This document shows positions 13,161 to 21,566 of a DNA stretch of 64,000 bases, one piece after another. The stretch's first letter is position 1; every line of letters begins with the position of its first letter. Made by a program: the position numbers and the translations under genes. The notes beneath the pieces were generated by a model. It saw only the letters and a program-made list of their open reading frames with translations. It was not told the origin of the DNA and ran no database searches. The stretch comes from Amycolatopsis taiwanensis DSM 45107 (GTDB taxonomy: Bacteria; Actinomycetota; Actinomycetes; Mycobacteriales; Pseudonocardiaceae), in contig NZ_JAFB01000003.1 of NCBI RefSeq assembly GCF_000519205.1, positions 269,428-333,427 on the forward strand, in the 5' to 3' direction.

Positions 13161-13651
13161 CGGGCACCTCCCCTGATCCTCAACTCTTCAATCCACTGTG
13201 GACAATCCGCCGGGTCGTCGGCGCGGAAACCCGTGTCCAGCGCGACGTCCCCGGCCTGCCAGGTGATCACCAGCAGGCTGTCGGTGCCCATCACCTTGCC
13301 CGCGATCGCGCTCGCGGCCCGCGCGCCGGTGACCGACTCGCGCGGAATCCAGAACCCCGGCGCGCCGGCCCGGTCCACCGCGATCCCGCCGGGGTGGAGC
13401 CGCAGCCACGCGCGCCCCCGCATGCCCACGCCGCGGGTGACGATCCGGTCCTGCCAGTTGCCCGCCGTCGTGGTGCTCACGTACAGGCCCTCGGTCTGCA
13501 GCTCCGGCTCGCCCGGATCGTCGGGCACCTGCGGGAACGGCGGCACCCAGGCGCTCTGTGACCGCGCCTTGCGCCGCCAGCCGGCTCGCATGCCCCACAG
13601 GAGGAGCAGGAAGACGGCCACGACGATCAGGGTCAGCAGCAAGCGTTCCAC
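13157..13651 (-). CDS. Membrane-anchored PH-like protein of the pyrimidine operon
   Basis: 164-residue protein of unknown function. One transmembrane helix (residues 4-20, [17 protein letters not shown]) is followed by a basic stretch and a cytosolic, beta-rich PH-like domain ([18 protein letters not shown] to the C-terminal WIEELRIRG). A gene of this type lies between pyrC and carA in other actinobacteria, including the position of M. tuberculosis Rv1382. It overlaps carA by 4 bp and follows pyrC by 22 bp. A membrane-tethering or assembly role for the pathway is possible, but nothing in the sequence proves it. Confidence 0.85.
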   Translation of the reverse strand: MERLLLTLIVVAVFLLLLWGMRAGWRRKARSQSAWVPPFPQVPDDPGEPELQTEGLYVSTTTAGNWQDRIVTRGVGMRGRAWLRLHPGGIAVDRAGAPGFWIPRESVTGARAASAIAGKVMGTDSLLVITWQAGDVALDTGFRADDPADCPQWIEELRIRGGAR

Positions 13652-13673
13652 GAATGCCTCCCTTCCGGCGCGC

Positions 13674-14972
13674 TCACCGTAGTTTTCCTTCGCGTGCGGT
13701 GATGCGCCCGCGCAGCAGCGTCAGCGTCACCACGCCGGGCAGCCGCATTCCCTCGTACGGTGTGTTCTGCGCGAGGCTGGCCAGTTCGGCGCCGCGCACC
13801 GTCCAGTCCGCGTCGGGGTCGACCAGGACCAGGTTCGCCGGTTCGCCCGCGAGCAGCGGCCGGCCCTGGTCCGGCAGCCCGGCGATCTCGGCGGGCCGCT
13901 CGCTCATCACCCGCGCCACGCCGCGCCAGTCCAGCAGCCCGGTGCGGACCATCGTCTCCGTCACCACCGACAGCGCGGTCTGCAAGCCCAGCATGCCCGG
14001 CCGGGCCGCCGCCCACTCGCAGTCCTTGTCCTGCACCGCATGCGGCGCGTGATCGGTGGCCACGCAGTCGATCACGCCCTCGGCCAGCGCCTCGCGCAGC
14101 CGCGCCGTGTCGGCCATGGTGCGCAACGGCGGGTTGACCTTGTTGACCGGGTCGTACCCGGCCAGCCGCTCGTCGGTGAGCAGCAGGTGATGCGGGGTGA
14201 CCTCGGCCGAAACCCGGGTGCCGCGTTCCTTGGCCCAACGCAGGATCTCGGCCGTGCCGGCGGTGGACACGTGGCAGACGTGCAGCCGGGCTCCCGCGTG
14301 CGCGGCGAGCAGGCAGTCCCGCGCCACGATCGATTCCTCCGCCGACGCCGGCCAGCCGGCGTAACCCAGCCGTGCGGCGGTCGCGCCCTCGTGCGCCTGT
14401 GCGCCGACGGTCAGCCGCGGCTCCTCGGCGTGCTGCGCGATCACCGCGTCCAGCGCGGTCGAATACTCCAGCGCACGCCGCATGAGCAACGGGTCGGCGA
14501 CGCAGTGCCCGTCGTCGGAGAACACCCGTACCCCGGCCGCCGAGCGGGCCATCGTGCCCAGCTCGGCGAGCTTCTCACCGCGCAACCCGACGGTGACCGC
14601 GCCGACCGGATACACGTCCACCAGGCCGATCTCGCGGCCCTTCCGCCAGACGTGCTCGACCACCACCGCGTTGTCGGCGACGGGATCGGTGTTGGCCATC
14701 GCGAACACCGCGGTGTAGCCGCCGAGCGCCGCGGCCGCCGACCCGGTCTCGATCGTCTCGGCGTCCTCCCGGCCCGGCTCGCGCAGGTGGGTGTGCAGGT
14801 CGACGAACCCGGGCAGCAGTACCTGCCCGCCCGCGTCCACCACCTCGGTGTCCTCATCCGCGACGCGGATGCCGGGACCGATTTCGGTGATCACCCCGTC
14901 GGCGACGAGGACGTCCACCTCCTCGCCCTCCCCGTAGCATCGGACGTCCCTGATCAGGATTCGGTCACTCAC
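13674..14972 (-). CDS. pyrC: Dihydroorotase
   Basis: Zinc amidohydrolase that cyclises N-carbamoyl-aspartate to dihydroorotate. With the GTG start chosen here it has 432 residues; this start has a GGAAGG ribosome-binding site 6 nt upstream and gives the family N-terminus [20 protein letters not shown] 30 bp further upstream overlaps the pyrB stop but has no such site. The metal motif [10 protein letters not shown] (His60, His62), the QHAEEP segment and the CVATDHAPH motif are present. Class I dihydroorotase, operonic with pyrB and carA. Confidence 0.95.
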   Translation of the reverse strand: MSDRILIRDVRCYGEGEEVDVLVADGVITEIGPGIRVADEDTEVVDAGGQVLLPGFVDLHTHLREPGREDAETIETGSAAAALGGYTAVFAMANTDPVADNAVVVEHVWRKGREIGLVDVYPVGAVTVGLRGEKLAELGTMARSAAGVRVFSDDGHCVADPLLMRRALEYSTALDAVIAQHAEEPRLTVGAQAHEGATAARLGYAGWPASAEESIVARDCLLAAHAGARLHVCHVSTAGTAEILRWAKERGTRVSAEVTPHHLLLTDERLAGYDPVNKVNPPLRTMADTARLREALAEGVIDCVATDHAPHAVQDKDCEWAAARPGMLGLQTALSVVTETMVRTGLLDWRGVARVMSERPAEIAGLPDQGRPLLAGEPANLVLVDPDADWTVRGAELASLAQNTPYEGMRLPGVVTLTLLRGRITAREGKLR

Positions 14973-14998
14973 ACTTGTCCTTCCGACACCTCGATCAG

Positions 14999-15931
14999 TC
15001 ACTGCTCACCTCCGTCGGTCGCCAGGAGGTGGTAGAGCACCGCCATCCGGACGTGCACGCCGTTGCGGACCTGCTCGGTGATCGCCGACACCGGCGCGTC
15101 GGCCACGGCCGAGGAGATCTCCATGCCGCGCATCATCGGCCCGGGGTGCAGCACGACGGCGTGCTCCGGCAGCAGGCGCAGGCGCGCCTCGTTCAGCCCG
15201 TACGCGATCGAGTATTCGCGCGCCGACGGGAAGAACCCGCCGTGCATCCGCTCGGCCTGCACGCGCAGCACCATCACCGCGTCCACCGCGGGCAGCTCCG
15301 CGTCGAGTTCGCTGGACACCGTCACCGGCAGTTCCGCCACCCTGGCCGGCAGCAGGGTCGGCGGCGCGACCAGCACCACCTCGGCACCGAGCGAGGCCAG
15401 CAGATGGATGTTGGAGCGCGCGACGCGACTGTGCAACACGTCGCCGACGATCGCCACGCGCCGGTCCTTCAGCCCGCCGAGCCGCTCCCGCAGGGTGGCC
15501 GCGTCGAGCAGGGCCTGGGTCGGATGCTCGTGGGTGCCGTCCCCCGCGTTGACCACGGCCGTGCCGGCCTCCGCCAGCCAGCCGGCCAGCCGGTGCGCCG
15601 CGCCCGAGGCGGAATGGCGGATGATCACGCAGTCCGCCCCCGCCGCGGCCAGGGTCAGCGCCGTGTCGCGCAGCGACTCGCCCTTGCCGACCGAGGAGCC
15701 CCCGGCGGAGACGTTGACCACGTCGGCGCTCATCCACTTGCCCGCGATCTCGAACGAAACCCTGGTCCGGGTGGAGTTCTCGTAGAACAAGGTGATGACG
15801 GTGCGGCCACGCAGCGTCGGCAGCTTGCGCACCTCACGGCCGAGCAGCGTCCTCTTGAGCTCGTCGGCGGTGTCCAGTACGGCCGTCGCGAGGTCCGGGT
15901 CCAGGCCCTCGGTCGCCAGCAGATGCCTCAT
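14999..15931 (-). CDS. pyrB: Aspartate carbamoyltransferase catalytic subunit
   Basis: Condenses carbamoyl phosphate with aspartate, the committed step of pyrimidine synthesis. The 310-residue chain has the carbamoyl-phosphate loop STRTR (53-57), [10 protein letters not shown] and the aspartate-binding HPGPMMRG. No pyrI regulatory subunit gene is visible, as usual in Actinobacteria; control probably acts through PyrR instead. The ATG start overlaps the pyrR stop (ATGA). Confidence 0.97.
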   Translation of the reverse strand: MRHLLATEGLDPDLATAVLDTADELKRTLLGREVRKLPTLRGRTVITLFYENSTRTRVSFEIAGKWMSADVVNVSAGGSSVGKGESLRDTALTLAAAGADCVIIRHSASGAAHRLAGWLAEAGTAVVNAGDGTHEHPTQALLDAATLRERLGGLKDRRVAIVGDVLHSRVARSNIHLLASLGAEVVLVAPPTLLPARVAELPVTVSSELDAELPAVDAVMVLRVQAERMHGGFFPSAREYSIAYGLNEARLRLLPEHAVVLHPGPMMRGMEISSAVADAPVSAITEQVRNGVHVRMAVLYHLLATDGGEQ

Positions 15932-16515
15932 GCCTTCTCCTCCGCGCGCAGAACCACCGCGTCGCGGCCGTCGACGTCGGCCAGCAGGACATGGACCTCC
16001 TCGGCCCGGGACGTCGGCACGTTCTTGCCCACGTAGTCGGCCCGGATCGGGAACTCGCGGTGCCCGCGGTCGACCAGCACGGCCAGTTGCACGGCACGCG
16101 GCCGCCCATGATCACGGAGCGCGTCGAGCGCGGCTCGAACGGTGCGGCCGGAGAACAGCACGTCGTCCACCAGCACGACCACCCGGTCGTCGATGCCGCT
16201 GTCCGGCAGGCGGGTCGACGCGAGCGGGCGGGTGGGCCGGCGCCGCAGGTCGTCGCGATAGAGCGTGATATCGAGGGCGCCGGTAGGCAGGTTGACCCCG
16301 GAAAACTCGGCGATCCGGGCGGTCAGCCGGACCGCCAGGGACGTCCCCCGAGTCGGGATACCCAACAGGACGGGTGTTTCGTCCGAATCGGCACTCAGCG
16401 CGGTCTTCTCGATGACCTGATGGGCCATTCGGGCGATAGTGCGTGCGACGTCACCGGCAGAGAGCAGCTCCCGCTCACCACTCGGCTCCGTCGCGCCACG
16501 AGGGCGTGACGACAC
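15928..16515 (-). CDS. pyrR: PyrR, pyr-operon RNA-binding regulator / uracil phosphoribosyltransferase
   Basis: Binds UMP or UTP and a conserved RNA loop to repress pyr mRNA, and has uracil phosphoribosyltransferase activity. The 195 residues include the PRPP-binding motif [10 protein letters not shown] (116-125) and the basic RNA-contact region [12 protein letters not shown]. The GTG start has a GGAAGGAG ribosome-binding site. First gene of the pyr operon; the matching RNA target overlaps its own ribosome-binding site, so autoregulation at translation is the likely mode. Confidence 0.96.
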   Translation of the reverse strand: MSSRPRGATEPSGERELLSAGDVARTIARMAHQVIEKTALSADSDETPVLLGIPTRGTSLAVRLTARIAEFSGVNLPTGALDITLYRDDLRRRPTRPLASTRLPDSGIDDRVVVLVDDVLFSGRTVRAALDALRDHGRPRAVQLAVLVDRGHREFPIRADYVGKNVPTSRAEEVHVLLADVDGRDAVVLRAEEKA

Positions 16516-16518
16516 AGC

Positions 16519-16549
16519 GGACTCCTTCCCCGCCTCACCGGACGGGTCC
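16519..16549 (-). promoter_or_regulatory. PyrR RNA-binding hairpin overlapping the pyrR ribosome-binding site
   Basis: Read on the minus strand, the loop GTCCGGTGAGGC (16543-16532) fits the PyrR consensus RUCCNGNGAGGY. It is closed by CCCG/CGGG and, outside a purine-rich bulge, by GGA/TCC. The pyrR Shine-Dalgarno GGAAGGAG lies in the 3' side of this structure, so PyrR-UMP binding would hide it. The loop match is seen directly; repression is inferred from known PyrR biology, in which mycobacterial PyrR acts on translation. Confidence 0.8.
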
Positions 16550-16558
16550 TTAAAGGAT

Positions 16559-16597
16559 GTCGGTATTCCCTGGTCGACCAGGGCTTCCAGCCGACAG
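16559..16597. repeat. Nested palindrome in the pyrR leader
   Basis: A perfect 16-bp palindrome CCCTGGTCGACCAGGG (16568-16583) is flanked by complementary GTCGG and CCGAC arms. In RNA it would be an extended hairpin upstream of the PyrR loop; in DNA it could be a dimeric-repressor site between pyrR and bldD. Confidence 0.5.
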
Positions 16598-16656
16598 TAC
16601 CAGGCGGTGGGTCACCTCCCACGGGTGGTATGACCGGCCCGAAACCCATCCTTTGC

Positions 16657-16684
16657 TTGACCTGGTGACGACAATGCGTAACCA
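16657..16684 (+). promoter_or_regulatory. Tentative bldD promoter
   Basis: TTGACC (16657-16662) and TAACCA (16679-16684) are 16 bp apart on the plus strand, about 75 bp upstream of bldD. The -35 is a good match, the -10 is weak. No clear BldD box could be assigned. Confidence 0.3.
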
Positions 16685-16758
16685 TTACTCTGAGTATTCA
16701 GCTTAGCAGTCCCCCGGCGGTCCTCGACCGACTGGGCGAGGAAACGGAGAACCACCAG

Positions 16759-17247
16759 ATGGGCGATTACGCCAAAGCGCTCGGCGCCAAACTCCGCGGG
16801 ATCCGCCAGCAGCAGGGACTGTCCCTGCACGGGGTCGAGCAGAAGTCGGGCGGACGCTGGAAGGCCGTCGTGGTCGGTTCGTACGAACGCGGCGACCGGG
16901 CGGTGACCGTTCAGAAACTGGCCGAACTGGCGGATTTCTACGGCGTACCCGTGGTCGAACTGCTGCCCGAGGGGCGGGTCCCCTCCGGCGCCGAGCCGGC
17001 CACCAAGATCGTGATCAACCTGGAGCGGTTGCAGCAGTTGCCGGCCGAGAAGGTCGGGCCGCTGGCCCGGTATGCGGCAACCATCCAGAGCCAGCGCGGC
17101 GACTACAACGGCAAGGTGCTGTCCATCCGCACCGAGGACCTGCGCTCGCTGGCGATCATCTACGACATGACCCCCGGCGAGCTCACCGAGCAGCTGATCG
17201 ACTGGGGCGTCCTGCCGCCCGAGGCACGTCCCGCCAAGGAAGACTGA
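16759..17247 (+). CDS. bldD: BldD, c-di-GMP-responsive developmental regulator
   Basis: Master repressor of sporulation genes in filamentous actinomycetes, active as a dimer bridged by tetrameric cyclic di-GMP. The 162 residues contain an XRE-type helix-turn-helix (about 8-70, with GSYERGDRAVTVQKLAELA) and a C-terminal domain with the c-di-GMP signature RGD (113-115), eight residues, then RTED (124-127). An ACGGAGA ribosome-binding site precedes the ATG. It is divergent from pyrR, a conserved neighbourhood. The intact motif means c-di-GMP control is expected. Confidence 0.93.
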   Translation: MGDYAKALGAKLRGIRQQQGLSLHGVEQKSGGRWKAVVVGSYERGDRAVTVQKLAELADFYGVPVVELLPEGRVPSGAEPATKIVINLERLQQLPAEKVGPLARYAATIQSQRGDYNGKVLSIRTEDLRSLAIIYDMTPGELTEQLIDWGVLPPEARPAKED

Positions 17248-17292
17248 TCACCCACCGCGGGATGGGGTTCCCGCCCTGTCCCGCGGCGGGGG

Positions 17293-17817
17293 TCACAGCA
17301 CGGCGCGCAGCCGGTCGGCGATGGTACCGATGCGGCCCAGCACGCCGTTGACGAAACGCGGCGAGTCGTCGGTGGACAGCTCCCTGGCCAGGCCGACCGC
17401 CTCGTCGATGGCCACCGGGTCCGGCACGTCGGCGGCCCAGAGCAGCTCGTAGACGCCCACCCGCAGCACGGCCAGGTCGACCGGCGGCATGCGTTCCAGG
17501 GTCCAGCCCTGGGCGTGCTCCGACAGGAGTTCGTCGATCCGCTCGCGGTGTGCCGCCACGCCTTCGATCAGGCTGATCGTGTAGTCCCCGACGGGATCGA
17601 CCTCGGTCCGGCCGACCCGCTCCGCGACCAGGCTCACCGGGTCGGCGGACCGCTGGGCGGCCTCGTAGAGGATCTCCACCGCGCGCCTGCGCAAAGCGCG
17701 GCGGCCCAGCGAGCCGCCGCGCTTCGGGGCACGGTGCTCGGTCTTGCGCCCACCGGCCGGCCGGGTGGGCTCCCCCGCCCGGTCGCCGTGGTTTCCGGGC
17801 GTGCCCTCGGAACTCAA
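17293..17817 (-). CDS. nusB: Transcription antitermination protein NusB
   Basis: Binds boxA RNA with S10 (NusE) in rRNA antitermination complexes. The conserved core runs from [20 protein letters not shown] to the C-terminal [14 protein letters not shown]. No ATG or GTG is in frame upstream of the core, so the TTG that overlaps the efp stop (TTGA) is the likely start, with AGGG about 13 nt upstream; it gives 174 residues with a basic N-terminal tail. This follows efp, the standard actinobacterial order. The start is the uncertain part. Confidence 0.92.
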   Translation of the reverse strand: MSSEGTPGNHGDRAGEPTRPAGGRKTEHRAPKRGGSLGRRALRRRAVEILYEAAQRSADPVSLVAERVGRTEVDPVGDYTISLIEGVAAHRERIDELLSEHAQGWTLERMPPVDLAVLRVGVYELLWAADVPDPVAIDEAVGLARELSTDDSPRFVNGVLGRIGTIADRLRAVL

Positions 17818-18377
17818 CTGGATACCCTGCCCAGGTACCGGCCGTCGCGGGTGTCCACCTTGACCTTCTCGCCGGTGGACACGAACAACGGCACCTGGAT
17901 CTCGGCGCCGGTCTCCAGGGTGGCCGGCTTGGTGCCGCCGGTGGACCGGTCGCCCTGCAGGCCCGGGTCGGTGTGCTGGATGACCAGCTCGACCGAGGTG
18001 GGCAGCTCGACGTAGAGCGGCTCGCTCTCGTGCGTGGCGACCTGCACCTCGGTGTTCTCCAGGAGGAAGTTCGCCGACTCGCCGATGATGTCCCGGCCGA
18101 CGGTGATCTGGTCGTAGGTCTCGCCGTCCATGAACACGAAGTCCGTGCCGTCGTTGTACAGGTAGGTCATGGTGCGGCGGTCGACGGTGGCGGTGTCCAC
18201 CTTGGTGCCGGCGTTGAACGTCCTGTCCACCACCTTGCCGGAGAGCACGTGCTTGAGGGTGGTGCGCACGAAGGCGCCACCCTTGCCCGGCTTGACGTGC
18301 TGGAAGTTCACGACGGACCACAGCTGGCCGTCCAGGTTCAGCACCATGCCGTTCTTCAGGTCGTTGGTGGTGGCCAC
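17814..18377 (-). CDS. efp: Elongation factor P
   Basis: Enters the ribosomal E site and relieves stalling at polyproline stretches. The 187-residue protein has the three-domain length of EF-P and the functional loop KPGKGGAF (29-36) with Lys32 at its tip. No lysyl- or rhamnosyl-modification gene is nearby. It lies between the Xaa-Pro peptidase and nusB, all on the minus strand. Confidence 0.98.
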   Translation of the reverse strand: MATTNDLKNGMVLNLDGQLWSVVNFQHVKPGKGGAFVRTTLKHVLSGKVVDRTFNAGTKVDTATVDRRTMTYLYNDGTDFVFMDGETYDQITVGRDIIGESANFLLENTEVQVATHESEPLYVELPTSVELVIQHTDPGLQGDRSTGGTKPATLETGAEIQVPLFVSTGEKVKVDTRDGRYLGRVSS

Positions 18378-18417
18378 GGTTGTCCAGTTCTCCCGTAGTT
18401 GTCGTTCGCGGGCCGCG

Positions 18418-19515
18418 CTAGACGGCCACGAGTTCCTTGCTGCTCAGAGTGAGGATTTCGGGTGCGGATTCCCGCACGACCAGCGTGTCCTCGATGCGGA
18501 CGCCACCGCGGCCGGCGAGGTAGACGCCTGGCTCCACGGTAACGGTCATACCGACGGAGAGTGTACCGGCGGCGTTGTACGCCAGGCGGGGCGCCTCGTG
18601 GATCTGCAACCCCACTCCGTGCCCGAGGGGGTGGGAGAACTCCTCACCGTGACCCGCCTGCTCGATCACCTGCCGCGCCGCCTTGTCGATCTCGGCCAGG
18701 TCACCGGCCGGCAGCACCGCCGCGACACCGCTGGCCTGCGCCTGGTGCACCAGCTCGTAAAGCTCTCGCTGCCAGTCCGCCGGCCGGCCGATCACCACGG
18801 TCCTGGTCATGTCGGAGTGATAGCCGTCCACGGTCGCCCCGAAGTCCAGCTTGACGAACTCACCCGGCCCCAGGACCTTGCCGGTGGGCGCGTGGTGCGG
18901 AATCGCCGAGTTGGCCCCCGCGGCCACGATCGAGTCGAAGGACGGGCCGGTGGAACCGTGGTCGAGCATCAGATTTTCCAGCTCGCGCGCCACCTCGCGC
19001 TCGGTGCGGCCGGGCCGGATCCCGCCGCGCTCCAGCAGATCGGCCAGCGCGCGGTCGGCCGCCGCGCAGGCCGCCCGCAGCGCGGAGATCTCGGTCTCGT
19101 CCTTGACCATCCGCAGCCGCTCGACCCGGCCCGGTGTGCGCGCGAGTTCGATCCCGCCGGCGATCGCGGCGTAGGTGTGGTAGCTCTCGACGCTCACGTG
19201 GTGGCTCTCGAAGCCCACGCGGCGGTAGCTTCCCACCTGCCCGGCGGCGCGTTTGAGTAGCGCGGCAGCGCTTTCGCGGTCCGTCACGCGTTCCAGGTCG
19301 GGCACCTCGGCGGCGGATTGGGTGGTGTAGCGGCCGTCGGTGCAGAAGACGGTGCGTTGCTCGTCTTCTGCATGCAGCAACAGGGCCGCGTTGGAACCGC
19401 TGAAACCCGTCAGGTAGCGGATGTTGACCAGGTCGGTGACGAGCAAGGCAGCTACGTCGGCTTCGCGGAGCTCGGCGCGCAGCGCATCGCGCCGGGCCAG
19501 CTGAAGTTCGGGCAC
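18418..19515 (-). CDS. Xaa-Pro peptidase (M24B)
   Basis: Metallopeptidase that removes N-terminal residues before proline or splits Xaa-Pro dipeptides. N-terminal creatinase-like domain (about 1-130), then the pita-bread catalytic domain with all five metal ligands: Asp224, Asp235, His299, Glu328 and Glu342. The GTG start gives 365 residues; an in-frame TTG one codon upstream is equally possible, with no clear ribosome-binding site for either. It is 40 bp upstream of efp, as in M. tuberculosis pepQ-efp-nusB. Whether it is PepQ- or PepP-like cannot be decided. Confidence 0.93.
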   Translation of the reverse strand: MPELQLARRDALRAELREADVAALLVTDLVNIRYLTGFSGSNAALLLHAEDEQRTVFCTDGRYTTQSAAEVPDLERVTDRESAAALLKRAAGQVGSYRRVGFESHHVSVESYHTYAAIAGGIELARTPGRVERLRMVKDETEISALRAACAAADRALADLLERGGIRPGRTEREVARELENLMLDHGSTGPSFDSIVAAGANSAIPHHAPTGKVLGPGEFVKLDFGATVDGYHSDMTRTVVIGRPADWQRELYELVHQAQASGVAAVLPAGDLAEIDKAARQVIEQAGHGEEFSHPLGHGVGLQIHEAPRLAYNAAGTLSVGMTVTVEPGVYLAGRGGVRIEDTLVVRESAPEILTLSSKELVAV

Positions 19516-19651
19516 CAAACCAGCTTAGGGCTTCGGCCACGACGCGGAACCCCGAGGCGGATGATCAAGCACGCACGCCGGGTGCGCACCAAGGTTGCTG
19601 CGCAGCTACGACGAAACTCTCGACGGCGGGCTCGTCCTGCCCCGGGGTCGG

Positions 19652-19738
19652 TCACGGCGCCAGGGCGAGGATTTCGTCGGTGTCATAGGCGAGGAAGCCG
19701 TCGAAGGGAACCGGTGTCGACAGTTCCGGCAAATTGTT
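19652..19738 (-). pseudogene. Truncated 3' end of an unidentified gene
   Basis: In one minus-strand frame the sequence reads LPELSTPVPFDGFLAYDTDEILALAP and then TGA, written here in two parts: LPELSTPVPFDG and FLAYDTDEILALAP. It looks like a normal protein C-terminus but has no start and its upstream part is replaced by the transposase remnant. I do not recognise the family. Confidence 0.3.
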
Positions 19739-19878
19739 TGTCCGTCTACAGCCAAGCCGAACTCGACACCGTAGCCGACGAACTCAACGACCGACCCCGC
19801 CAAACCCTCAACTGGCGCAATCCCACCGAAGTACTCGACAAACTCCTACTCGAAACTACCGGCGCACCCACCACTTGA
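19738..19878 (+). pseudogene. IS30-family transposase C-terminal remnant
   Basis: The last 46 codons before a TGA read as the end of an IS30-type transposase: YSQAELDTVADELNDRPRQT followed by LNWRNPTEVLD. This is the conserved C-terminus after the DDE domain. The catalytic part is absent and no terminal inverted repeat was found, so it is an inactive fragment. Its lower GC and different codon use set it apart from its neighbours. The rest of the 513-bp gap between the peptidase gene and the next gene holds only this and the fragment at 19652-19738. Confidence 0.75.
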
Positions 19879-20031
19879 CATCGCCCAAGTATTCGGGGAA
19901 GGACATCTCCGGATGCGGTAAGCCCGGATTTTCGAGCTGATCCTCGCCCGGCCCGAGTCGATCCGGCCGCTTGGGCAACGGACTGGATGATCCGGCCATC
20001 GAGCGCCGGTGAGACCGGTTAGAGTGGCGCG

Positions 20032-20454
20032 ATGCGGCCCTGGCTGACCCGAGCTCTCGGCATGGCACTGGCGCACGCGATCGCCGAAACCACGCTGGCG
20101 AAGGCGGCGGTGTACGAGCCGACCGGCCTGGCCGGCTACCGAATTCTGGCGATCGCGCTGCTCGTCGGCGCCGCGGCGTCGTGGGGCGCGATCGACGGCT
20201 GGCGCCGCCGCCCGGATCTCGGGCGGACCTGGCTGATCGCCGCGCTCGTCTCCGGCCCGGTGTCCGGGATCCTCTATGTGGTCGGCCGAGCCGTGTTCGT
20301 GGACCAGAGCGGGACCGGCGAACTGTGGCCGGCGCTGTCCGGCGGGGCCGCGTTCACCGCGCTGCTCGTCCTGATCCCGGCCGGGCTCGGCATGTTCGTC
20401 GGCCCTCGCCTGCAACCCCGGAAGGCGGCCGGCACGCCCTCAGCCGGCGAATGA
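20032..20454 (+). CDS. Small four-helix membrane protein, B-4DMT transporter type
   Basis: 140 residues with about four hydrophobic helices (GMALAHAIAETTLAKAAV, ILAIALLVGAAASWGAI, TWLIAALVSGPVSGILYVVG, GAAFTALLVLIPAGLGMFVG) and a charged C-terminus. The pattern, including the early LAHAIAETTLAKAAVYEPT, fits the small actinobacterial B-4DMT family, proposed transporters of unknown substrate. A membrane protein is found at this spot, next to the peptidase gene, in other genomes (M. tuberculosis Rv2536), so this gene is probably ancestral. Its end overlaps the convergent gene by 15 bp. Confidence 0.7.
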   Translation: MRPWLTRALGMALAHAIAETTLAKAAVYEPTGLAGYRILAIALLVGAAASWGAIDGWRRRPDLGRTWLIAALVSGPVSGILYVVGRAVFVDQSGTGELWPALSGGAAFTALLVLIPAGLGMFVGPRLQPRKAAGTPSAGE

Positions 20455-21489
20455 CCGAGCCGGCGTGCCGGTCAGGTTGTCGCCGGCTCCCCCGACGTAG
20501 GGGTCCCTGTCGTGAAGCGCTTTCTGGATGATGTCGGCGACGTCGGCGTCTTCGTAGTCGTCCGGCAGCGGGACGTTTCCCTGCTCGAACATCTTGCGCA
20601 CCACCGGGATGCCGGGCTCACGGCCTAGCCTGATCCCACGCAGCGCGTCGTCGATCGGAACCTTGCGGGACTCGCCGAAGCTCGTCTTCAGTTCCACGTC
20701 CCAGCTGTTGTAGTGCGGCCGTCCCCGGTCGACGATCATCGCGGGGAACTGCGGCCCCCGCTGCGTGATGATCAGGCAGGTGGACGACAGGTCCCAGCGA
20801 AACGTCGACAGCGTCGACGACAGACCGACGTGGACGTCCAGCAGGTGGTCGTAGTTCTGCTTGTACCAGCAGGCGGCCAGGATCGTCGCGAACGACTCGA
20901 TCTGGGTTCCCTTGCCGGTCCAGGTGAGGGCGTGGTCGTTGGCGTCCTCGGCGAGATTGCGGTAGAGCTCGGCATAACGCTCGCACAGGCCGGCGTCGGA
21001 CGGGTCGATGATCTCCATCCGGATCGACAGGGTCCGGCTCTGCTCGTCCGCGGCTCGTGCGCAGGCCGGCAACGTGACCACCCGGGTGTGGGTGCCCGTG
21101 CCGCCCTTGAAGATCCAGCGGTCGGTTTCCGCGCGCGCCTTGGCCAGCGCCTCGGTAGCCTCGATCCCCGCGGCGATCCGCACCCCGGCCACCATCGACA
21201 GCCGTTCGGAGATCGTGCGATGCAGTTCGGCGTTCGAGGACGTGATCGAGCGGTGCAGATCCGCGTTCGAGGACAGCAGCGAGCGGTGCAGATCGGCATT
21301 CGACGTCTCCTGCCGCCACCGCTCCCGCAGCATCGCGAACGCGATCACGCCCAGGGTCAACGGGATGACCTTGGCGATCAGGTCGGACGGAACCAGGTCC
21401 ACCACGCCCAGCACGCTGATGAAGATCGCGAGCAGCAGCGCGACCGCGCTTTCCGCATTGGTCTTGACCCAGGTCATGAACTGCCTCAT
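20440..21489 (-). CDS. Two-transmembrane protein with GGTGT-type cytosolic domain, copy A
   Basis: 349-residue protein that I cannot assign to a named family. Two N-terminal helices (about 14-31 and 38-54) place the rest in the cytoplasm. Residues 62-94 are three near-identical 11-residue repeats (SSNADLHRSIT type), expected to form a coiled-coil stalk. The globular part carries WIFKGGTGT (125-133), EIIDP (159-163), FATILAACWY (200-209), FRWDLSS (230-236) and DVADIIQKAL (316-325). The paralogue 10 kb away has the same blocks. It starts 77 bp after the giant TIR-NACHT gene on the same strand with no terminator between, so it is probably its partner and a membrane effector. That role is inference. 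Confidence 0.85.
   Translation of the reverse strand: MRQFMTWVKTNAESAVALLLAIFISVLGVVDLVPSDLIAKVIPLTLGVIAFAMLRERWRQETSNADLHRSLLSSNADLHRSITSSNAELHRTISERLSMVAGVRIAAGIEATEALAKARAETDRWIFKGGTGTHTRVVTLPACARAADEQSRTLSIRMEIIDPSDAGLCERYAELYRNLAEDANDHALTWTGKGTQIESFATILAACWYKQNYDHLLDVHVGLSSTLSTFRWDLSSTCLIITQRGPQFPAMIVDRGRPHYNSWDVELKTSFGESRKVPIDDALRGIRLGREPGIPVVRKMFEQGNVPLPDDYEDADVADIIQKALHDRDPYVGGAGDNLTGTPARSFAG
21208..21306 (-). repeat. Three 33-bp tandem units coding for 11-residue coiled-coil repeats
   Basis: Three in-frame copies encode TSNADLHRSLL, SSNADLHRSIT and SSNAELHRTIS. Units differ at a few third positions, so the duplication is not brand new. An 11-residue period is typical of right-handed coiled coils. 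Confidence 0.8.
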
Positions 21490-21566
21490 CGACCCTCACT
21501 CCTCGACAGGTGACTGATCGTAAGACAACGCTCACCGTCGCGGGCCGAGAACGTGGGAAACAGTTT

